A stretch of DNA of 64,000 nt from Pseudonocardia sulfidoxydans NBRC 16205 (GCF_007989085.1 NZ_BJVJ01000017.1:1-64000); one strand, 5' to 3'. Counted from the stretch's first letter, positions 19,334-30,516 are shown. The notes: generated from the sequence alone by a model not told the origin. Translations and numbers: made by a program.

Positions 19334-20131
19334 TCAGGCCGGGGTGCGGGTGCCTGCGCGGCGGACGCCGCCCGCCAGCTCGGCGGCCAGGTCGCGGACG
19401 CCGTCGGTGCCCCGGTCGGTCGCCGCGGTCACGAACGCCGACCCGACGATCACGGCGTCGGCGAAGGAGGCCACCTGCTCGGCCTGCGCGGCCGATCGCA
19501 CCCCGAGCCCGACACCGATCGGCAACGACGTGTGCGGCCGGGTGCGGGCCACGATCTCGGGGGCGACGTCGGCGACACTGTCGCGGGCCCCGGTGACACC
19601 CATGATCGACGTGGCGTAGACGAAGCCCGTGCAGGCCGCGACGGTCGAGGCGATCCGCTCCTCCGTCGACGACGGCGCGACCAGGAAGATCCGGTCGAGC
19701 CCGTGCGTCTGCGACGCGGCGAGCCACTCGTCGGCCTCGTCCGGGATGAGGTCGGGGGTGATGACGCCCAGTCCCCCGGCGGAGGCGAGGTCGCGGGCGA
19801 ACGCGTCGACGCCGTAGCGCAGCACCGGGTTGAAGTACGTCATGACGACGGCCGAGCCCCCGGCCGCCGAGATCCGCTCGACGACGGTGAGGACGTCGCG
19901 CAGCCGGATCCCGTTGCGCAGGGCCGTCTCCGCGGCGACCTGGATGGTCGGGCCGTCCATGACCGGGTCGGAGTAGGGGATGCCGACCTCGATCAGGTCG
20001 CACCCGCCCTCGACCATGGCGTTCATCAGGTCGACCGAGTCGTCGACGGTCGGGTACCCGGCCGGCAGGTAGCCGACCAGGGCGCCGCGGTCGTCGGCGG
20101 CGCAGCAGGCGAACACGTCGGCGACTGTCAT
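19334..20131 (-). CDS. trpA: Tryptophan synthase alpha subunit
   Basis: A 265-residue TIM-barrel subunit that cleaves indole-3-glycerol phosphate to indole. The motifs [32 protein letters not shown] (catalytic Glu and Asp) and IGVGLGVRS are intact. The ATG overlaps the trpB stop by four bases (ATGA). It is the last gene of the trp operon. Confidence 0.96.
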   Translation of the reverse strand: MTVADVFACCAADDRGALVGYLPAGYPTVDDSVDLMNAMVEGGCDLIEVGIPYSDPVMDGPTIQVAAETALRNGIRLRDVLTVVERISAAGGSAVVMTYFNPVLRYGVDAFARDLASAGGLGVITPDLIPDEADEWLAASQTHGLDRIFLVAPSSTEERIASTVAACTGFVYATSIMGVTGARDSVADVAPEIVARTRPHTSLPIGVGLGVRSAAQAEQVASFADAVIVGSAFVTAATDRGTDGVRDLAAELAGGVRRAGTRTPA

Positions 20132-21426
20132 GCCCGTCCTCCGTCGGCGATGGCGGTGCCGTCGGCGTCCTCGGCACTCTCGTCCTCGGCGATCATGCCG
20201 AACCACTTCGCGGCCGTGTCGACGTCCTTGTCGCCGCGCCCGGAGAGGTTCACCAGGATCGTGGCGTCGCGCCCGAGCTCGCGGCCCAGCCGGATCGCCC
20301 CGGCGACGGCGTGCGCCGACTCGATGGCCGGGATGATGCCCTCGGTGCGCGAGAGCAGGCTGAACGCCTCCATCGCCTCGGCGTCGGTGACGGGCTGGTA
20401 CTCGGCGCGGCCGATGTCCTTGAGCAGGGCGTGCTCGGGGCCGACGCCCGGGTAGTCCAGGCCCGCGGAGATCGAGTACGACTCCGAGGTCTGCCCGTCC
20501 TCGTCCTGCAGCAGGTAGGACATCGCGCCGTGCAGGGCGCCCGGGGAGCCCTCGGCCAGCGTGGCACCGTGGCGGCCGGTCTCGACGCCGTCGCCACCGG
20601 GCTCGAAGCCGATCAGGCGGACCGACGGCTCGTCGATGAAGGCGTGGAAGATACCGATGGCGTTGGACCCGCCGCCGACGCAGGCGACGACGGCGTCGGG
20701 CAGCGCGCCGGTGCGTTCGAGGACCTGCTCGCGCGCCTCCATGCCGATGACGCGGTGGAAGTCGCGGACCATCACCGGGAACGGGTGCGGGCCGGCGACG
20801 GTGCCGAGCAGGTAGTGCGTGGAGTCGACGTTGGTGACCCAGTCGCGCAGCGCCTCGTTGATGGCGTCCTTGAGAGTGCGTGAGCCCGTCTTCACCGGGA
20901 CGACGGTGGCGCCGAGCAGCCGCATGCGGGCGACGTTGAGCGCTTGGCGGGCGGTGTCGACCTCGCCCATGTAGACGATGCACTCGAGGTCGAGCAGGGC
21001 GCACGCCGTGGCGGTGGCGACGCCGTGCTGGCCCGCGCCCGTCTCGGCGATGACGCGCTTCTTGCCCATCCGCTTGGTGAGCAGCGCCTGGCCCAGCACA
21101 TTGTTGATCTTGTGCGAGCCGGTGTGGTTGAGGTCCTCGCGCTTGAGCAGGATCCGCGCCCCACCGGCGTGCTCGCCGAGCTTGGGCGCGTCGGTCAGCG
21201 GGGACGGGCGGCCCGTGTAGTCGCGGTGCAGCCGGTCGAGCTCGGCGAGGAACTCCTCGTCGTGACGGGCCTTCTCGTAGGCCGCGGACAGCTCGTCGAG
21301 CGCCGCGACCAGCGCCTCCGGCACGAACCGGCCGCCGTAGCGACCGAAGTGGCCGCGCTCGTCGGGGTCGTGCCCCGACCTGTTCGCGACCCCGTCGCTG
21401 GGCTTGACGCCCGTGGTGCTGGCCAC
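20128..21426 (-). CDS. trpB: Tryptophan synthase beta subunit
   Basis: A 432-residue PLP enzyme that condenses indole with serine. [16 protein letters not shown] is the typical start region. Lys106 in HTGSHKINN binds PLP, and [10 protein letters not shown] binds its phosphate. The GTG at 21426 is preceded by GAGGGAG; the frame is open upstream but without family similarity. It follows trpC after 49 bases. Confidence 0.96.
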   Translation of the reverse strand: MASTTGVKPSDGVANRSGHDPDERGHFGRYGGRFVPEALVAALDELSAAYEKARHDEEFLAELDRLHRDYTGRPSPLTDAPKLGEHAGGARILLKREDLNHTGSHKINNVLGQALLTKRMGKKRVIAETGAGQHGVATATACALLDLECIVYMGEVDTARQALNVARMRLLGATVVPVKTGSRTLKDAINEALRDWVTNVDSTHYLLGTVAGPHPFPVMVRDFHRVIGMEAREQVLERTGALPDAVVACVGGGSNAIGIFHAFIDEPSVRLIGFEPGGDGVETGRHGATLAEGSPGALHGAMSYLLQDEDGQTSESYSISAGLDYPGVGPEHALLKDIGRAEYQPVTDAEAMEAFSLLSRTEGIIPAIESAHAVAGAIRLGRELGRDATILVNLSGRGDKDVDTAAKWFGMIAEDESAEDADGTAIADGGRA

Positions 21427-21475
21427 CGAACTCCCTCGAACTCGCTGCAGTCGGTGCGTGGGCCGGACGTCCGGC

Positions 21476-22315
21476 TCAGCGCACCATCCGTGAACACGAC
21501 GGGTGGAAGCCCGCCGCGACGAGGCCGCGCACCGCGCCCTCGGGGTCACCGCTGGTGACCAGGCCCTCCCCGACCAGCACCGCGTCGGCCCCCCAGCCGG
21601 CGTAGGTGAGCAGGTCGCCCGGGCCGCGCACGCCCGACTCGGCGACGCGCAGCACGTCGTTGGGCAGGCCGGGGGCGATCCGGCCGAACGTGCTGCGGTC
21701 GACCTCGAGCGTGTGCAGGTTGCGCGCGTTGACCCCGATGAGCTTGGCGCCGATCTCCAGCGCGCGGTCGCACTCCTCCTCGGTGTGCACCTCGACCAGC
21801 GCCGTCATCCCGAGGGACTCCACGCGGTCGAACAGCGACGCCAGCACGTTCTGCTCCAGCGCCGCCACGATGAGCAGCACCAGGTCGGCGCCGTGGGCGC
21901 GGGCCTCGTGCACCTGGTACGGGCTGACGACGAAGTCCTTGCGCAGCACCGGGATGTCGACGACGGCGCGAACCGCGTCGAGGTCGGCCAGCGACCCGCC
22001 GAAGCGGCGCTGCTCGGTGAGCACGCTGATCACCCGCGCGCCACCGATCTCGTAGCGCCGCGCGAGGTCGGCCGGGTCGCCGATCGAGGCCAGGTCGCCC
22101 TTGGAGGGGCTGCGCCGCTTCACCTCGGCGATGACGCCCACACCGGGCGCGTTCATCGCGGCCATCACGTCGCGCGCCGGGGGCGCCTCTGCGGAAAGAC
22201 GCTTGATCTCGGCGAAGTCGACGGCGGCCTCACGGACGGCGAGATCCTCGCGGACACCCTCGACGATCGACTCGAGGACGGTGGGACCGGGGGTCTGCTT
22301 CGTGCGCTCGCCCAT
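21476..22315 (-). CDS. trpC: Indole-3-glycerol phosphate synthase
   Basis: A 279-residue TIM-barrel enzyme that converts CdRP to indole-3-glycerol phosphate. [14 protein letters not shown] (catalytic lysine), [21 protein letters not shown] and [13 protein letters not shown] are characteristic. The ATG at 22315 is preceded by GGGGAGA. It lies between trpX and trpB, with 49-base gaps on both sides. Confidence 0.96.
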   Translation of the reverse strand: MGERTKQTPGPTVLESIVEGVREDLAVREAAVDFAEIKRLSAEAPPARDVMAAMNAPGVGVIAEVKRRSPSKGDLASIGDPADLARRYEIGGARVISVLTEQRRFGGSLADLDAVRAVVDIPVLRKDFVVSPYQVHEARAHGADLVLLIVAALEQNVLASLFDRVESLGMTALVEVHTEEECDRALEIGAKLIGVNARNLHTLEVDRSTFGRIAPGLPNDVLRVAESGVRGPGDLLTYAGWGADAVLVGEGLVTSGDPEGAVRGLVAAGFHPSCSRMVR

Positions 22316-22364
22316 GGGGCTGTCTCCCCTTCCGGGTTCGGGCCTTCCAGGCGTTGGATCCATG

Positions 22365-23045
22365 CTAGACAGCGCCCTCACCGCCCCCGCGACCAGGCCT
22401 GTCGTCGATCTCTTCCGGCCCGGTTCCGGGGGCGGTTCCGGGGGTGGGGCCGACCGTCGGGTCACGGCCGGCGTCGAGGTCCTCCCAGGCCGTGCGGTCG
22501 GGATCGGTCTGCCGGGGGCGGCGCTGCGCCGTCGGTGCGTCGTAGCGGGCGCCCAGGCGCGGCATCCCGTTCTCCCGCAACGCGAGCAGCACCCCGGCGG
22601 CACCGACGAGCACCGCGCCCGCGAGCGTCAGCACCGGCGCGGCCGCGCCCGACACCTCGCCCACGGCGCCGGGGGTGACGGTGAGCCCGGCCAGCTGCGC
22701 GAGTCGGGCCGGTGCGGGCGGGGACACGAGCGTCGCGACGACGGCCCAGACCGTCGCGACCGCGACGAGCGCGAGCAACCCGCCCAGCACCCGGCGGGCC
22801 GCCCCCGACACCGCGACGGTGGCGGCGATGCCCGCGACCGCGAGCAGCGCCAGCGCCGTGGGCACCGGCTGGACCTGGGTTCCCGTGGCGGTCGCCAGTG
22901 CGTCGCCGCGCACCGTGGGCACGGTGACGGAGAACCAGGTGGGGCGGGCACCACCCCACGTCGCGAGGGCACCGACGGCCAGGGCGGCGCACACGACCAG
23001 CAGCCGCCGCCGTCCCGCCCGCGCGGGTGCCGCCGCGACCGTCAC
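22365..23045 (-). CDS. Trp biosynthesis-associated membrane protein (TrpX-like)
   Basis: A 226-residue membrane protein matching the actinobacterial Trp_oprn_chp family (TIGR02234). It has about four hydrophobic segments and a polar C-terminal tail with [11 protein letters not shown] conserved WFSVTVP follows the first segment near residue 37. The GTG overlaps the trpE stop (GTGA). The family is always trp-linked but has no proven function. Confidence 0.8.
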   Translation of the reverse strand: MTVAAAPARAGRRRLLVVCAALAVGALATWGGARPTWFSVTVPTVRGDALATATGTQVQPVPTALALLAVAGIAATVAVSGAARRVLGGLLALVAVATVWAVVATLVSPPAPARLAQLAGLTVTPGAVGEVSGAAAPVLTLAGAVLVGAAGVLLALRENGMPRLGARYDAPTAQRRPRQTDPDRTAWEDLDAGRDPTVGPTPGTAPGTGPEEIDDRPGRGGGEGAV

Positions 23046-24607
23046 CCCTGCTCCCCCACGGGCTGCGGGGGGCTCAGGGTGGCCGCCGTGGCCACCGCCG
23101 ACAGCACGGCGCGCGCCTTGTTGAGGCACTCCGTGTCCTCCGCGACCGGGTCGGAGTCGGCGACGATCCCGCCACCGGCCTGCACGTAGGCGACGCCGTC
23201 GCGGACCAGCGCGGTGCGGATCGCGATGGCGGTGTCGGCGTCGCCCGCGAAGTCGAGGTAGCCGACGATGCCGCCGTAGAGGCCGCGCCGCGTCGGCTCC
23301 AGCTTCTCGATGATCTGCATGGCCCGGACCTTCGGGGCCCCCGACAGCGTGCCCGCCGGGAAGCAGGCGACGACGGCGTCGAAGGCGTTGCGGTCCGCCC
23401 GCAGGGTGCCGGTCACCGTCGACACCAGGTGCATGACGTGGCTGTAGCGCTCGACGGAGAAGAAGTTGTGCACCTTGACCGTGCCGGCCTCGCACACCCG
23501 GCCCAGGTCGTTGCGCCCCAGGTCGACGAGCATGACGTGCTCGGCGCGCTCCTTCTCGTCGGACCGCAGGTCCTTCTCGAGCAGGACGTCCTCCTCCTCG
23601 GTGGCGCCGCGCCAGCGGGTGCCCGCGATCGGGTGCGTGGTCGCACGGCCGTCGCGAACCGTCACCAGCGCCTCGGGGCTCGACCCGACGATCGCGAACG
23701 GCGTGCCGCCCGAGGCGTCCTCCAGGTGGAGCAGGTACATGTACGGGCTGGGGTTGGTGGCCCGCAGCACCCGGTAGACGTCGAGCGGGTCGGACGCGCA
23801 GTCCATCTCGAACCGCTGCGACACGACGATCTGGAACGCCTCACCCGCCCGGATCTGCTCCTTGGCGACCTCGACGGCCGCGCAGTGGTCCTCCTGGCTG
23901 CGGCGGCGCAGGAACGTCGGCTCCGCGGGCGCGTACACCCCGACCGTCGACGGTGCGGCCACGGCCAGCTCGGCCGTCATCCGGTCGAGGCGGGCGACGG
24001 CGTCGTCGTAGGCGGCGTCGACCCGCTCGTCGGAGCCGTCCCAGTTGATCGCGTTGGCGATCAGCGTGATCGTGCCCTCGTGGTGGTCGACCGCGGCGAG
24101 GTCGGTGGCCAGCAGCATGACCAGCTCGGGCAGGGCCAGGTCGTCGACGGTCGTCGGGTCGTCGCCGATGCGCTCCATGCGGCGCACGACGTCGTAGCCC
24201 ATGTACCCGACCATCCCGCCGGTCAGCGGGGGCAGCCCGGGCAGCGGCTCGCTGTGCAGCTCCTCGACGACGGTGCGCAGCGCGGCGAGCGGGTCGCCCT
24301 CGGTGGGCAGGCCGGCGGGGACCTCACCGGTCCAGTGCAGCCGACCGTCGACCGCGGTGAGCGCGGCGGCGCTGCGGGCACCGACGAACGACCACCGCGA
24401 CCACGACCTGCCGTTCTCGGCCGACTCCAGCAGGAACGTGCCGGTCCGGGACCCGGCGAGCTTGCGGTAGACCCCGACGGGCGTCTCGTCGTCGGCGAGC
24501 AGCCTGCGGGCCACCGGGATGACCCGGTGCCCCGTCGCGAGCTCGCGGAACTCCTCGCGGGTCGGGGTGACCGCGCCCAGTGGCGGTGCGGCGGTGGCGG
24601 TCGGCAT
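23042..24607 (-). CDS. trpE: Anthranilate synthase component I
   Basis: A 521-residue enzyme that converts chorismate to anthranilate using ammonia from a TrpG-type subunit not encoded here. The chorismate-binding motifs are intact: [27 protein letters not shown] is split across residues 300-330, and [16 protein letters not shown] and [13 protein letters not shown] follow. The start MPTATAAPP at 24607 has a GAGAAT hexamer six bases before the ATG and no ribosome site. No attenuator leader with Trp codons is visible upstream. Confidence 0.95.
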   Translation of the reverse strand: MPTATAAPPLGAVTPTREEFRELATGHRVIPVARRLLADDETPVGVYRKLAGSRTGTFLLESAENGRSWSRWSFVGARSAAALTAVDGRLHWTGEVPAGLPTEGDPLAALRTVVEELHSEPLPGLPPLTGGMVGYMGYDVVRRMERIGDDPTTVDDLALPELVMLLATDLAAVDHHEGTITLIANAINWDGSDERVDAAYDDAVARLDRMTAELAVAAPSTVGVYAPAEPTFLRRRSQEDHCAAVEVAKEQIRAGEAFQIVVSQRFEMDCASDPLDVYRVLRATNPSPYMYLLHLEDASGGTPFAIVGSSPEALVTVRDGRATTHPIAGTRWRGATEEEDVLLEKDLRSDEKERAEHVMLVDLGRNDLGRVCEAGTVKVHNFFSVERYSHVMHLVSTVTGTLRADRNAFDAVVACFPAGTLSGAPKVRAMQIIEKLEPTRRGLYGGIVGYLDFAGDADTAIAIRTALVRDGVAYVQAGGGIVADSDPVAEDTECLNKARAVLSAVATAATLSPPQPVGEQG

Positions 24608-24723
24608 CCGGCCATTCTCGCAGGCCGCCGACGACCGGCCGACGGCCCCGCGCCGCGGGTGTGATCCGTGCCCGGATCGTCCGCCGCCCCCCGGTCGGAG
24701 CGGGCGTCGGGGAGGATGTCGGC

Positions 24724-25335
24724 GTGGCCGACGCGATCCCAGGACCTGCCGCCCGCCGGAGGGGACGTCGCCGGGCGGGCGAGGACACCCGTGAGCCGCT
24801 GCTGGCCGCTGCCCGCGCGGAGTTCGCCGCACGCGGCTTCGAAGGCGCCACGGTCCGGCGCATCGCCGAGCGCGCCGGCGTCGACGCCGCGATGGTCAAC
24901 CACTGGTTCGGCGGCAAGGAGCAGCTGTTCGTCGCGGCGCTGGACTTCCCCGTCGACATCTCGACGATCCTCGACCGCGTCCTGCCCGGGGACCGCGACG
25001 AGCTGGGCGCCCGGATCGTCCGCACGTTCCTGACCGTGTGGGACACAACGGGTGGCGCCCCGCTGGGCACCCTGATCCGCAGTGTCGCCTCGCACGAGAG
25101 CGCCGCAAGGCTGATGCGCGAGTTCGTCGCCACCGCGCTGGCGCAGCGGATCGTGCGCCCGGTCGCGCCGGACCGCCACGAGATGCGGGCCGCCCTGTGC
25201 GGCACCCAGATCATCGGGCTCGGCATGATCCGCTACGTGCTGCGGCTGGAGCCGATCGCGTCGGCGACCCACGACGAGGTCGTCACGGCGGTCGCGCCGA
25301 CGTTGCAGCGCTACCTCACCGGGCCGCTGGACTGA
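24724..25335 (+). CDS. TetR family transcriptional regulator
   Basis: A 203-residue repressor-type protein. The N-terminal helix-turn-helix is near residues 20-65 ([29 protein letters not shown], then [14 protein letters not shown]). The C-terminal ligand domain looks like TetR_C_16. The GTG at 24724 has GGGGAGGA upstream. It is divergent from trpE by 116 bases. The downstream MpaB-like gene may be its target, though a 40-bp palindrome separates the two. The effector is unknown. Confidence 0.88.
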   Translation: MADAIPGPAARRRGRRRAGEDTREPLLAAARAEFAARGFEGATVRRIAERAGVDAAMVNHWFGGKEQLFVAALDFPVDISTILDRVLPGDRDELGARIVRTFLTVWDTTGGAPLGTLIRSVASHESAARLMREFVATALAQRIVRPVAPDRHEMRAALCGTQIIGLGMIRYVLRLEPIASATHDEVVTAVAPTLQRYLTGPLD

Positions 25336-25388
25336 CTGCGCAGGCGACGGGCCTGCGCGGGTCGACGAACCCCGACTCGATCCTTCCT

Positions 25389-25428
25389 GTGAGTGGCGAT
25401 GGTCGCCATGGCGACCATCGCCACTCAC
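25389..25428. repeat. 40-bp palindrome, copy A
   Basis: Two 20-base halves are exact reverse complements, with outer arms GTGAGTGGCGATGGTCGC and its complement. It lies 53 bases after the TetR stop. It is one of four related copies in the window. A strong cruciform or hairpin and a probable terminator or REP-like element. Confidence 0.8.
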
Positions 25429-25515
25429 GACCGCGGTCGGCGCCGCGGCCGCCGGGTCGTCGGCGTCACTCGCCGCCGGCGCGCGCCCGGTCGGCGCCGT
25501 GCGCATCATGGAGTG

Positions 25516-26394
25516 ATGGGACTGGAGGGGCTGCGGGCGCGGATCGCGGCCGGGCTGTTCGAGAAGGTCGCGGGCGCGGAGGGGGCCGGGCGCCGGGAGC
25601 GCATCCACGCCACCCCGGGCCCCCGCTGGTTCGGCGAGGACCGGCCGATCCGCGCCGTCCACGGAGACGCCGCGATGTTCGTCGGCGGGCTGCGGGCGTT
25701 GCTGCTGCAGTCGCTGCACCCGCTCGCCATGGCCGGGGTCGCCGGGCACTCCGGGTTCCGCGGCGACCCGTGGGGGCGGTTGGCGCGCACCAGCTACTTC
25801 CTGGCGTCGACGACGTTCGGCCCCGCCGAGCTCGCCGAGGAGACGATCGCGCGCATCCGCGGGGTGCACGAGCGCGTCCGCGGCACCGGGCCCGACGGAC
25901 GGCCCTACGCCGCCTCGGACCCGCACCTTCTGGAGTGGGTGCACATCGCGGAGATCGACAGCTTCCTGCGCTCCTACCAGGCCTACGGCTCCGGCCGGCT
26001 CGACGCCGCCGGGCGCGACGGCTACGTCGCCGACGCGGCGGTCGTCGCCCGCGCGCTCGGGGTGCTCGACCCGCCGCAGACCGAGGCGGCGCTCGCCGAA
26101 CGGATCGAGGCCTTCCGCCCAGAGCTCGACGGCTCGCCCGCGGCCCGCGACACCGCGCGCTTCCTGCTGCGCGAGCCGCCGCTGCCCGGCGTGGCCCGGG
26201 TGCCGTACGCGCTGCTCGGCGCCGCGGCGGTGGGGCTGCTGCCGACGTGGGCGCGTGGCCCGCTCGCGCTGCCGGACCGCCCACGGCTGGACCGCACCGT
26301 CGTCACGCTCGGGGGCCGCGCGGTGACGTCGGGGATCCGGTGGGCGATGGCGTCGGGGCCGCCGGCACCGACCTCGGCGCCTACCGCGAGCTGA
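25516..26394 (+). CDS. Oxygenase MpaB family protein (DUF2236)
   Basis: A 292-residue protein of the MpaB-like/DUF2236 family, which includes haem-type oxygenases and latex-clearing relatives. Motifs seen are [20 protein letters not shown] near residue 63, [12 protein letters not shown] near 92 and [20 protein letters not shown] near 137, with the conserved histidines. The ATG at 25516 matches the usual short N-terminus. Its 3' end overlaps the convergent hisI by 14 bases. The substrate is unknown. Confidence 0.85.
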   Translation: MGLEGLRARIAAGLFEKVAGAEGAGRRERIHATPGPRWFGEDRPIRAVHGDAAMFVGGLRALLLQSLHPLAMAGVAGHSGFRGDPWGRLARTSYFLASTTFGPAELAEETIARIRGVHERVRGTGPDGRPYAASDPHLLEWVHIAEIDSFLRSYQAYGSGRLDAAGRDGYVADAAVVARALGVLDPPQTEAALAERIEAFRPELDGSPAARDTARFLLREPPLPGVARVPYALLGAAAVGLLPTWARGPLALPDRPRLDRTVVTLGGRAVTSGIRWAMASGPPAPTSAPTAS

Positions 26395-26743
26395 GCAGCA
26401 CGTCGGTGTCGAAACAGGTCCGGGTGCCGGTGTGGCACGCCGGGCCCTCCTGGTCGACGACGACGAGCACCGCGTCGCCGTCGCAGTCCAGGCGCACCTC
26501 GTGCACGTGCTGCACGTGCCCGGACGTGTCGCCCTTGACCCAGTACTCCTCGCGCGAACGCGACCAGTACGTGCCGCGGCCCGTGGTGAGGGTGCGGTGC
26601 AGGGCCTCGTCGTCCATCCACGCGACCATCAGCACCTCGCCGGTGCCGTGCGCCTGCACGACCGCGCACACCAGCCCGTCGGCGTTGCGCTTGAGCCGCC
26701 CCGCGACGGCCGGGTCGAGCGCGGAGTTCAGGACCCGGGTCAT
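26381..26743 (-). CDS. hisI: Phosphoribosyl-AMP cyclohydrolase
   Basis: A 120-residue enzyme of the third step of histidine synthesis. [35 protein letters not shown] and the zinc/magnesium motif LDCDGDAVL with [10 protein letters not shown] are intact. It is a cyclohydrolase-only (non-fused) form. The ATG overlaps the hisF stop (ATGA). Confidence 0.96.
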   Translation of the reverse strand: MTRVLNSALDPAVAGRLKRNADGLVCAVVQAHGTGEVLMVAWMDDEALHRTLTTGRGTYWSRSREEYWVKGDTSGHVQHVHEVRLDCDGDAVLVVVDQEGPACHTGTRTCFDTDVLLSSR

Positions 26744-27510
26744 CGGACCTCCACCGCCCCGGCCCGCAGGCCGTCCTTGACCTCGGAGATGCGCAGCGTC
26801 CCGAAGTGGAAGACGCTCGCGGCCAGCACCGCGTCGGCGCCCGCACGCACGGCCGGCAGGAAGTCGTCGACCTTGCCGGCACCGCCGGAGGCGATCACCG
26901 GGACGTCGACGACCTTGCGGACCTGGGAGATCATCTCGATGTCGAACCCGGCGCGGGTGCCGTCGGCGTCCATGGAGTTGAGCAGGATCTCCCCGACGCC
27001 CAGCTCCTGGCCCCGCGCCGCCCACTCGACGGCGTCGATGCCGGTGCCGCGGCGGCCGCCGTGCGTCGTCACCTCGTAGCCCGAGGCCGTGGGCGGGCCG
27101 TCCTGCACGCGGCGGGCGTCGACCGACAGCACGATGCACTGCGACCCGAACCGGCGCGCGCACTCGCCCAGCAGCTCGGGGCGGGCGATCGCGGCGGTGT
27201 TGATGCCGACCTTGTCCGCACCCGCGCGCAGCAGGATGTCGATGTCCTCGGGCGTGCGCACCCCCCCGCCGACGGTCAGCGGGATGAACACCTGCTCGGC
27301 GGTGCGGCGCACCACGTCGAGCATCGTGGCCCGCTCCCCCGACGACGCCGTGACGTCGAGGAACGTCAGCTCGTCGGCGCCCTCGGCGTCGTAGACCGCG
27401 GCCATCTCGACGGGGTCGCCCGCGTCGCGCAGCTCACGGAAGTTGACGCCCTTCACGACCCGGCCGGCGTCGACGTCCAGGCAGGGGATGACGCGGACGG
27501 CGACGCCCAT
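26740..27510 (-). CDS. hisF: Imidazole glycerol phosphate synthase, cyclase subunit
   Basis: A 256-residue TIM barrel that forms imidazole glycerol phosphate and AICAR with His[21 protein letters not shown] carries the catalytic Asp, and [15 protein letters not shown] carries the second one. The start overlaps the hisA stop by one base (TGATG). Its partner gene hisH lies 5.7 kb away beyond the inserted cassette. Confidence 0.96.
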   Translation of the reverse strand: MGVAVRVIPCLDVDAGRVVKGVNFRELRDAGDPVEMAAVYDAEGADELTFLDVTASSGERATMLDVVRRTAEQVFIPLTVGGGVRTPEDIDILLRAGADKVGINTAAIARPELLGECARRFGSQCIVLSVDARRVQDGPPTASGYEVTTHGGRRGTGIDAVEWAARGQELGVGEILLNSMDADGTRAGFDIEMISQVRKVVDVPVIASGGAGKVDDFLPAVRAGADAVLAASVFHFGTLRISEVKDGLRAGAVEVR

Positions 27511-28277
27511 CAGCCCGCCGCCCGGCCCTGGGCCGTCACCGCGGCGACGGCGGACAACGCCTCGGGCAGGGTGAACCGGCCGGCGTAGAGCGCCTTGCCG
27601 ACGATGGAGCCCTCGATGTTCGCGCCGTCGGCCTCGGCCTGCGCGAGCGCGACGAGGTCGGACACCTCCGCGATGCCACCGGACGCGATCACGGGCGCCG
27701 GGGTGGCGGCGGCGACGTCGCGCAGCAGGTCGACGTTGGGGCCCTTCAGCGTGCCGTCCTTGCCGACGTCGGTGACGACGTAGCGGGCGCAGCCGTCGCC
27801 GTCGAGGCGGGCGAGAGCCTCCCAGAGGTCGCCGCCGTCGGTGGTCCAGCCGCGCGCCGCGAGCCGGTGCTGCCCGTCGGAGATCTTGACGTCGAGCCCG
27901 ACGGCGATCCTGTCGCCGTGCTTCGCGATGGCCGCGGCGCACCACTGCGGGTTCTCGATCGCGGCGGTGCCGAGGTTGACCCGGGTGCAGCCGGTGGCCA
28001 GCGCGCGCTCCAGCGACGCGTCGTCGCGGATGCCGCCCGAGAGCTCGACCTTCACGTCGAGCCGGCCGACGACGCCCGCCAGCAGCTCCGCGTTGGAGCC
28101 GCGGCCGAACGCCGCGTCGAGGTCGACGAGATGGATCCACTCGGCGCCGTCGCGCTGCCACGCGAGCGCGGCCTCGAGCGGGTCGCCGTAGCCGGTCTCG
28201 GTCCCGGCCTCACCCTGGACGAGACGGACGGCCTGTCCGTCGGCGACGTCGACGGCGGGAAGCAACGTGAAACTCAC
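27510..28277 (-). CDS. hisA: HisA / PriA-type isomerase
   Basis: A 255-residue ProFAR isomerase of histidine synthesis. [29 protein letters not shown] and [14 protein letters not shown] are the family motifs. No trpF gene is seen in the trp operon. In actinomycetes lacking trpF this protein (PriA) serves both pathways, so bifunctionality is likely. It has its own leaderless-type promoter six bases before the GTG. Confidence 0.93.
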   Translation of the reverse strand: MSFTLLPAVDVADGQAVRLVQGEAGTETGYGDPLEAALAWQRDGAEWIHLVDLDAAFGRGSNAELLAGVVGRLDVKVELSGGIRDDASLERALATGCTRVNLGTAAIENPQWCAAAIAKHGDRIAVGLDVKISDGQHRLAARGWTTDGGDLWEALARLDGDGCARYVVTDVGKDGTLKGPNVDLLRDVAAATPAPVIASGGIAEVSDLVALAQAEADGANIEGSIVGKALYAGRFTLPEALSAVAAVTAQGRAAG

Positions 28278-28283
28278 GCGGCG

Positions 28284-28289
28284 AGCCTA
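28284..28289 (-). promoter_or_regulatory. Leaderless -10 hexamer of hisA
   Basis: TAGGCT on the minus strand lies six bases before the hisA GTG. It gives hisA-hisF-hisI a promoter independent of the upstream cassette. Confidence 0.5.
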
Positions 28290-28300
28290 CCGAGCCGGTC

Positions 28301-29350
28301 TCAGCGCCCGTCGAGCTCCGCCCGCAACAGCGCCGCGCCCGCCGCGAGGGAGGCCATCTTGCCCTCGGCCGAGGCCCGCGGCATGTACTTCAACCCGCAG
28401 TCGGTGGAGAGCACGATCTTCTCCGGTGTGGTGTGCGCGAAGGCGCGGCGGCCGCGGTCGGCGACGGTCTGCGGCGTCTCGACGCCCGTGTCGGACAGGT
28501 CGATGACGCCGAGGATGATCGTCTTGTCGGCGAGGTCGGCGAGCACGCCCAGGTCGAGCCCGGACTGGGCCGTCTCGATGGAGATCTGGTCGGCCGTGCA
28601 GGCGGCGAGCTCGGGGAGGAACGAGTAGCCCTCGGGGCGTTCGTGGACGATCGCGGCGTAGCCGAAGCAGATGTGCACGGCCGTGGTGCCGGTGACGCCG
28701 TCGAGGGCGGCGTTGAGCGCGGCGATGCCGTACGCGCGGGCGGCGTCGGGGCGGGCCTGCATGTAGGGCTCGTCGATCTGGACGACGTCGGCGCCCGCGG
28801 CGAACAGGTCCTTGATCTCGGCGTTGACCGCAGCCGCGTAGCCCATGGCGGCGGCCTCGGCGTCGGGGTAGTGGTCGTTCTGCGCCTGCTGGCTCATGGT
28901 GAACGGGCCGGGCACGGTCATCTTGACGCTGCGGTCGGTGGCGGCGCGCAGGAACTCCATGTCGCGCTTCTCGATCGGCCGCGACCGGGTGATGGGCCCG
29001 ACGATGCGGGGCACCGGGTTCGCGTGGCCCGTGCGGTCGATGGCGCTGCCCGGGTTGTCGACGTCGACGCCGGACAGTGCCGTCGCGAAGTGGTTGGAGT
29101 AGCTCTCGCGACGGATCTCGCCGTCGGTGACGATGTCGAGACCGGCACGCTCCTGGGCCCGGATCGCCAGCAGCGTCGCGTCGTCCTGGGCCTGGCCGAG
29201 CAGCTCGGGCGCGACCCGCCACAGTTCCTTGGCCCGGATGCGCGGGGGCAGCCTGCTGGAGAGCTTGTCGCGGTCGATCAGCCAGTCGGGTTGGGCGTAG
29301 CTGCCGACGAGCGACGTCGGCAGCAGCGGGAGCTTCTCTTCCGCGGTCAC
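28301..29350 (-). CDS. MetE-like cobalamin-independent methyltransferase family protein
   Basis: A 349-residue single-barrel protein resembling the C-terminal half of MetE and the epoxyalkane:CoM transferases. Zinc ligands are visible as His226 and Cys228 (VHICFGY) and Cys318 (STDCGLKYM). TSLVGSYAQPDWL is the usual N-terminus. It is too short for a full MetE (about 750 residues). The GTG overlaps the CoA-transferase stop (GTGA) and has AGGAGG upstream. It probably acts on a thiol or methylated substrate of the cassette's unknown pathway. Confidence 0.85.
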   Translation of the reverse strand: MTAEEKLPLLPTSLVGSYAQPDWLIDRDKLSSRLPPRIRAKELWRVAPELLGQAQDDATLLAIRAQERAGLDIVTDGEIRRESYSNHFATALSGVDVDNPGSAIDRTGHANPVPRIVGPITRSRPIEKRDMEFLRAATDRSVKMTVPGPFTMSQQAQNDHYPDAEAAAMGYAAAVNAEIKDLFAAGADVVQIDEPYMQARPDAARAYGIAALNAALDGVTGTTAVHICFGYAAIVHERPEGYSFLPELAACTADQISIETAQSGLDLGVLADLADKTIILGVIDLSDTGVETPQTVADRGRRAFAHTTPEKIVLSTDCGLKYMPRASAEGKMASLAAGAALLRAELDGR

Positions 29351-30516
29351 GGGTCCTCCTGCGAGGTCAACCACTCGCGGATCTCGGTGCCGTGCTCGTC
29401 GAGACGCGGTGGTGGGAGCGGGTAGTGGGCGGGGGTGGCGGAGAAGCGGATGGGGTGGCGGGTCGTCGGGACGGCCCGCTCGCCCGCGCCCGCGTCGACG
29501 ACGGGGTCGAGGCCGAACTTCTCGGCCATCGCGAAGCCGGTGTCGATTGTACCGATCGGTCCGCACGGCACCCCGGCGTCGACGAGCAGGTCGAACCACT
29601 CCAGTGCGCTGCGGGTCGCGAGCCGCTCGACGAGCAGCGGGCGCAGCTCCTCACGGTTGACCGTGCGGTCGGCGTTGCGGGCGAAGCGCGGGTCGTCGGC
29701 GACCTCGGGGATGGCGAGCACCCCACACAGCTTGCGGAACTGGCCGTCGTTCGCGGCGGCGACGATGAGGTCGTCGGCGGCGGTGGGCAGCGGCTCGTAG
29801 GGGAAGACGCTGGGGTGGGCGTTGCCCATCCGGAACGGGACGACCCCGCCCGCGACCCACGCCGAGCTGTGGTTGACCAGCCCGGTCAGTGCCGACGACA
29901 GCAGGTTGACCTCGACGTGCTGACCCGTCCCCGTGGCCTCGACGTGACGCAGCGCGGCGAGGATGCCGATGACGGCATGGTTGCCGGCCATCACGTCGAA
30001 CACCGAGATACCCGCGCGGTAGGGCGGGCCGTCGGCGTCGCCGGTGAGGCTCATCAGCCCCGACATGGCCTGGACCATGAGGTCGTAGCCGGGGACCTTC
30101 GCACCGGGCCCGGCGCCGAACCCGCTGATCGAGACGTACACCGAGCGCGGGTTCGCGGCCAGGACGGACTCGTGGTCGAGGCCGAAGCGGGCCATGCCGC
30201 CGGGCTTCAGGTTCTGGATGACGACGTCGGCGCGCCGCGCCAGCTCCCGGGCCACGCCCAGATCGTCCTCGTCGCGCAGGTCGAGCGCGACGGAGCGCTT
30301 CCCGCGGTTGACACCCAGGTAGTAGGTGGAGACGCCGTCGCGCACCGGCGGGGTCCAGGTGCGGGTCTCGTCGCCGTCGGGTCCCTCGACCTTGACGACG
30401 TCGGCGCCCATGTCGGCCAGCAGCATCGTGGCGTAGGGGCCGGCGAGGACCCGGGAGAAGTCGGCGACCAACAACCCGTCGAGCGGGCCGGGCGGCGGGG
30501 CCGCGGTGTCTGGCAT
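29347..30516 (-). CDS. CaiB/BaiF family CoA-transferase
   Basis: A 389-residue class III CoA-transferase. LLVADFSRVLAGPYATMLLADMGADVVKVE is split over residues 16-45, with the catalytic Asp expected in the VPGYDLMVQAMSG segment near 153. It moves CoA between carboxylic acids. The ATG at 30516 follows GGGAG; an ATG 27 bases upstream is less likely. It sits between the IclR and MetE-like genes and is translated with the latter. Confidence 0.9.
   Translation of the reverse strand: MPDTAAPPPGPLDGLLVADFSRVLAGPYATMLLADMGADVVKVEGPDGDETRTWTPPVRDGVSTYYLGVNRGKRSVALDLRDEDDLGVARELARRADVVIQNLKPGGMARFGLDHESVLAANPRSVYVSISGFGAGPGAKVPGYDLMVQAMSGLMSLTGDADGPPYRAGISVFDVMAGNHAVIGILAALRHVEATGTGQHVEVNLLSSALTGLVNHSSAWVAGGVVPFRMGNAHPSVFPYEPLPTAADDLIVAAANDGQFRKLCGVLAIPEVADDPRFARNADRTVNREELRPLLVERLATRSALEWFDLLVDAGVPCGPIGTIDTGFAMAEKFGLDPVVDAGAGERAVPTTRHPIRFSATPAHYPLPPPRLDEHGTEIREWLTSQEDP

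Noticed and set aside
19013..20177. Minus-strand open frames spanning the 54-bp elements and trpA in other frames
   Set aside because: Their translations are arginine-rich and overlap trpA and trpB, which are unmistakable. The conserved feature there is the inverted repeat, not a protein.
24608..24723. Trp attenuator upstream of trpE
   Set aside because: No leader peptide with consecutive Trp codons and no alternative hairpins could be found in the 116-base gap; trpE looks leaderless.
24724..26394. The TetR gene and MpaB-like gene as part of the cassette that interrupts the his genes
   Set aside because: They lie outside the his gene block (between trpE and hisI) and are on the opposite strand, so they do not bear on the hisH/hisA split.
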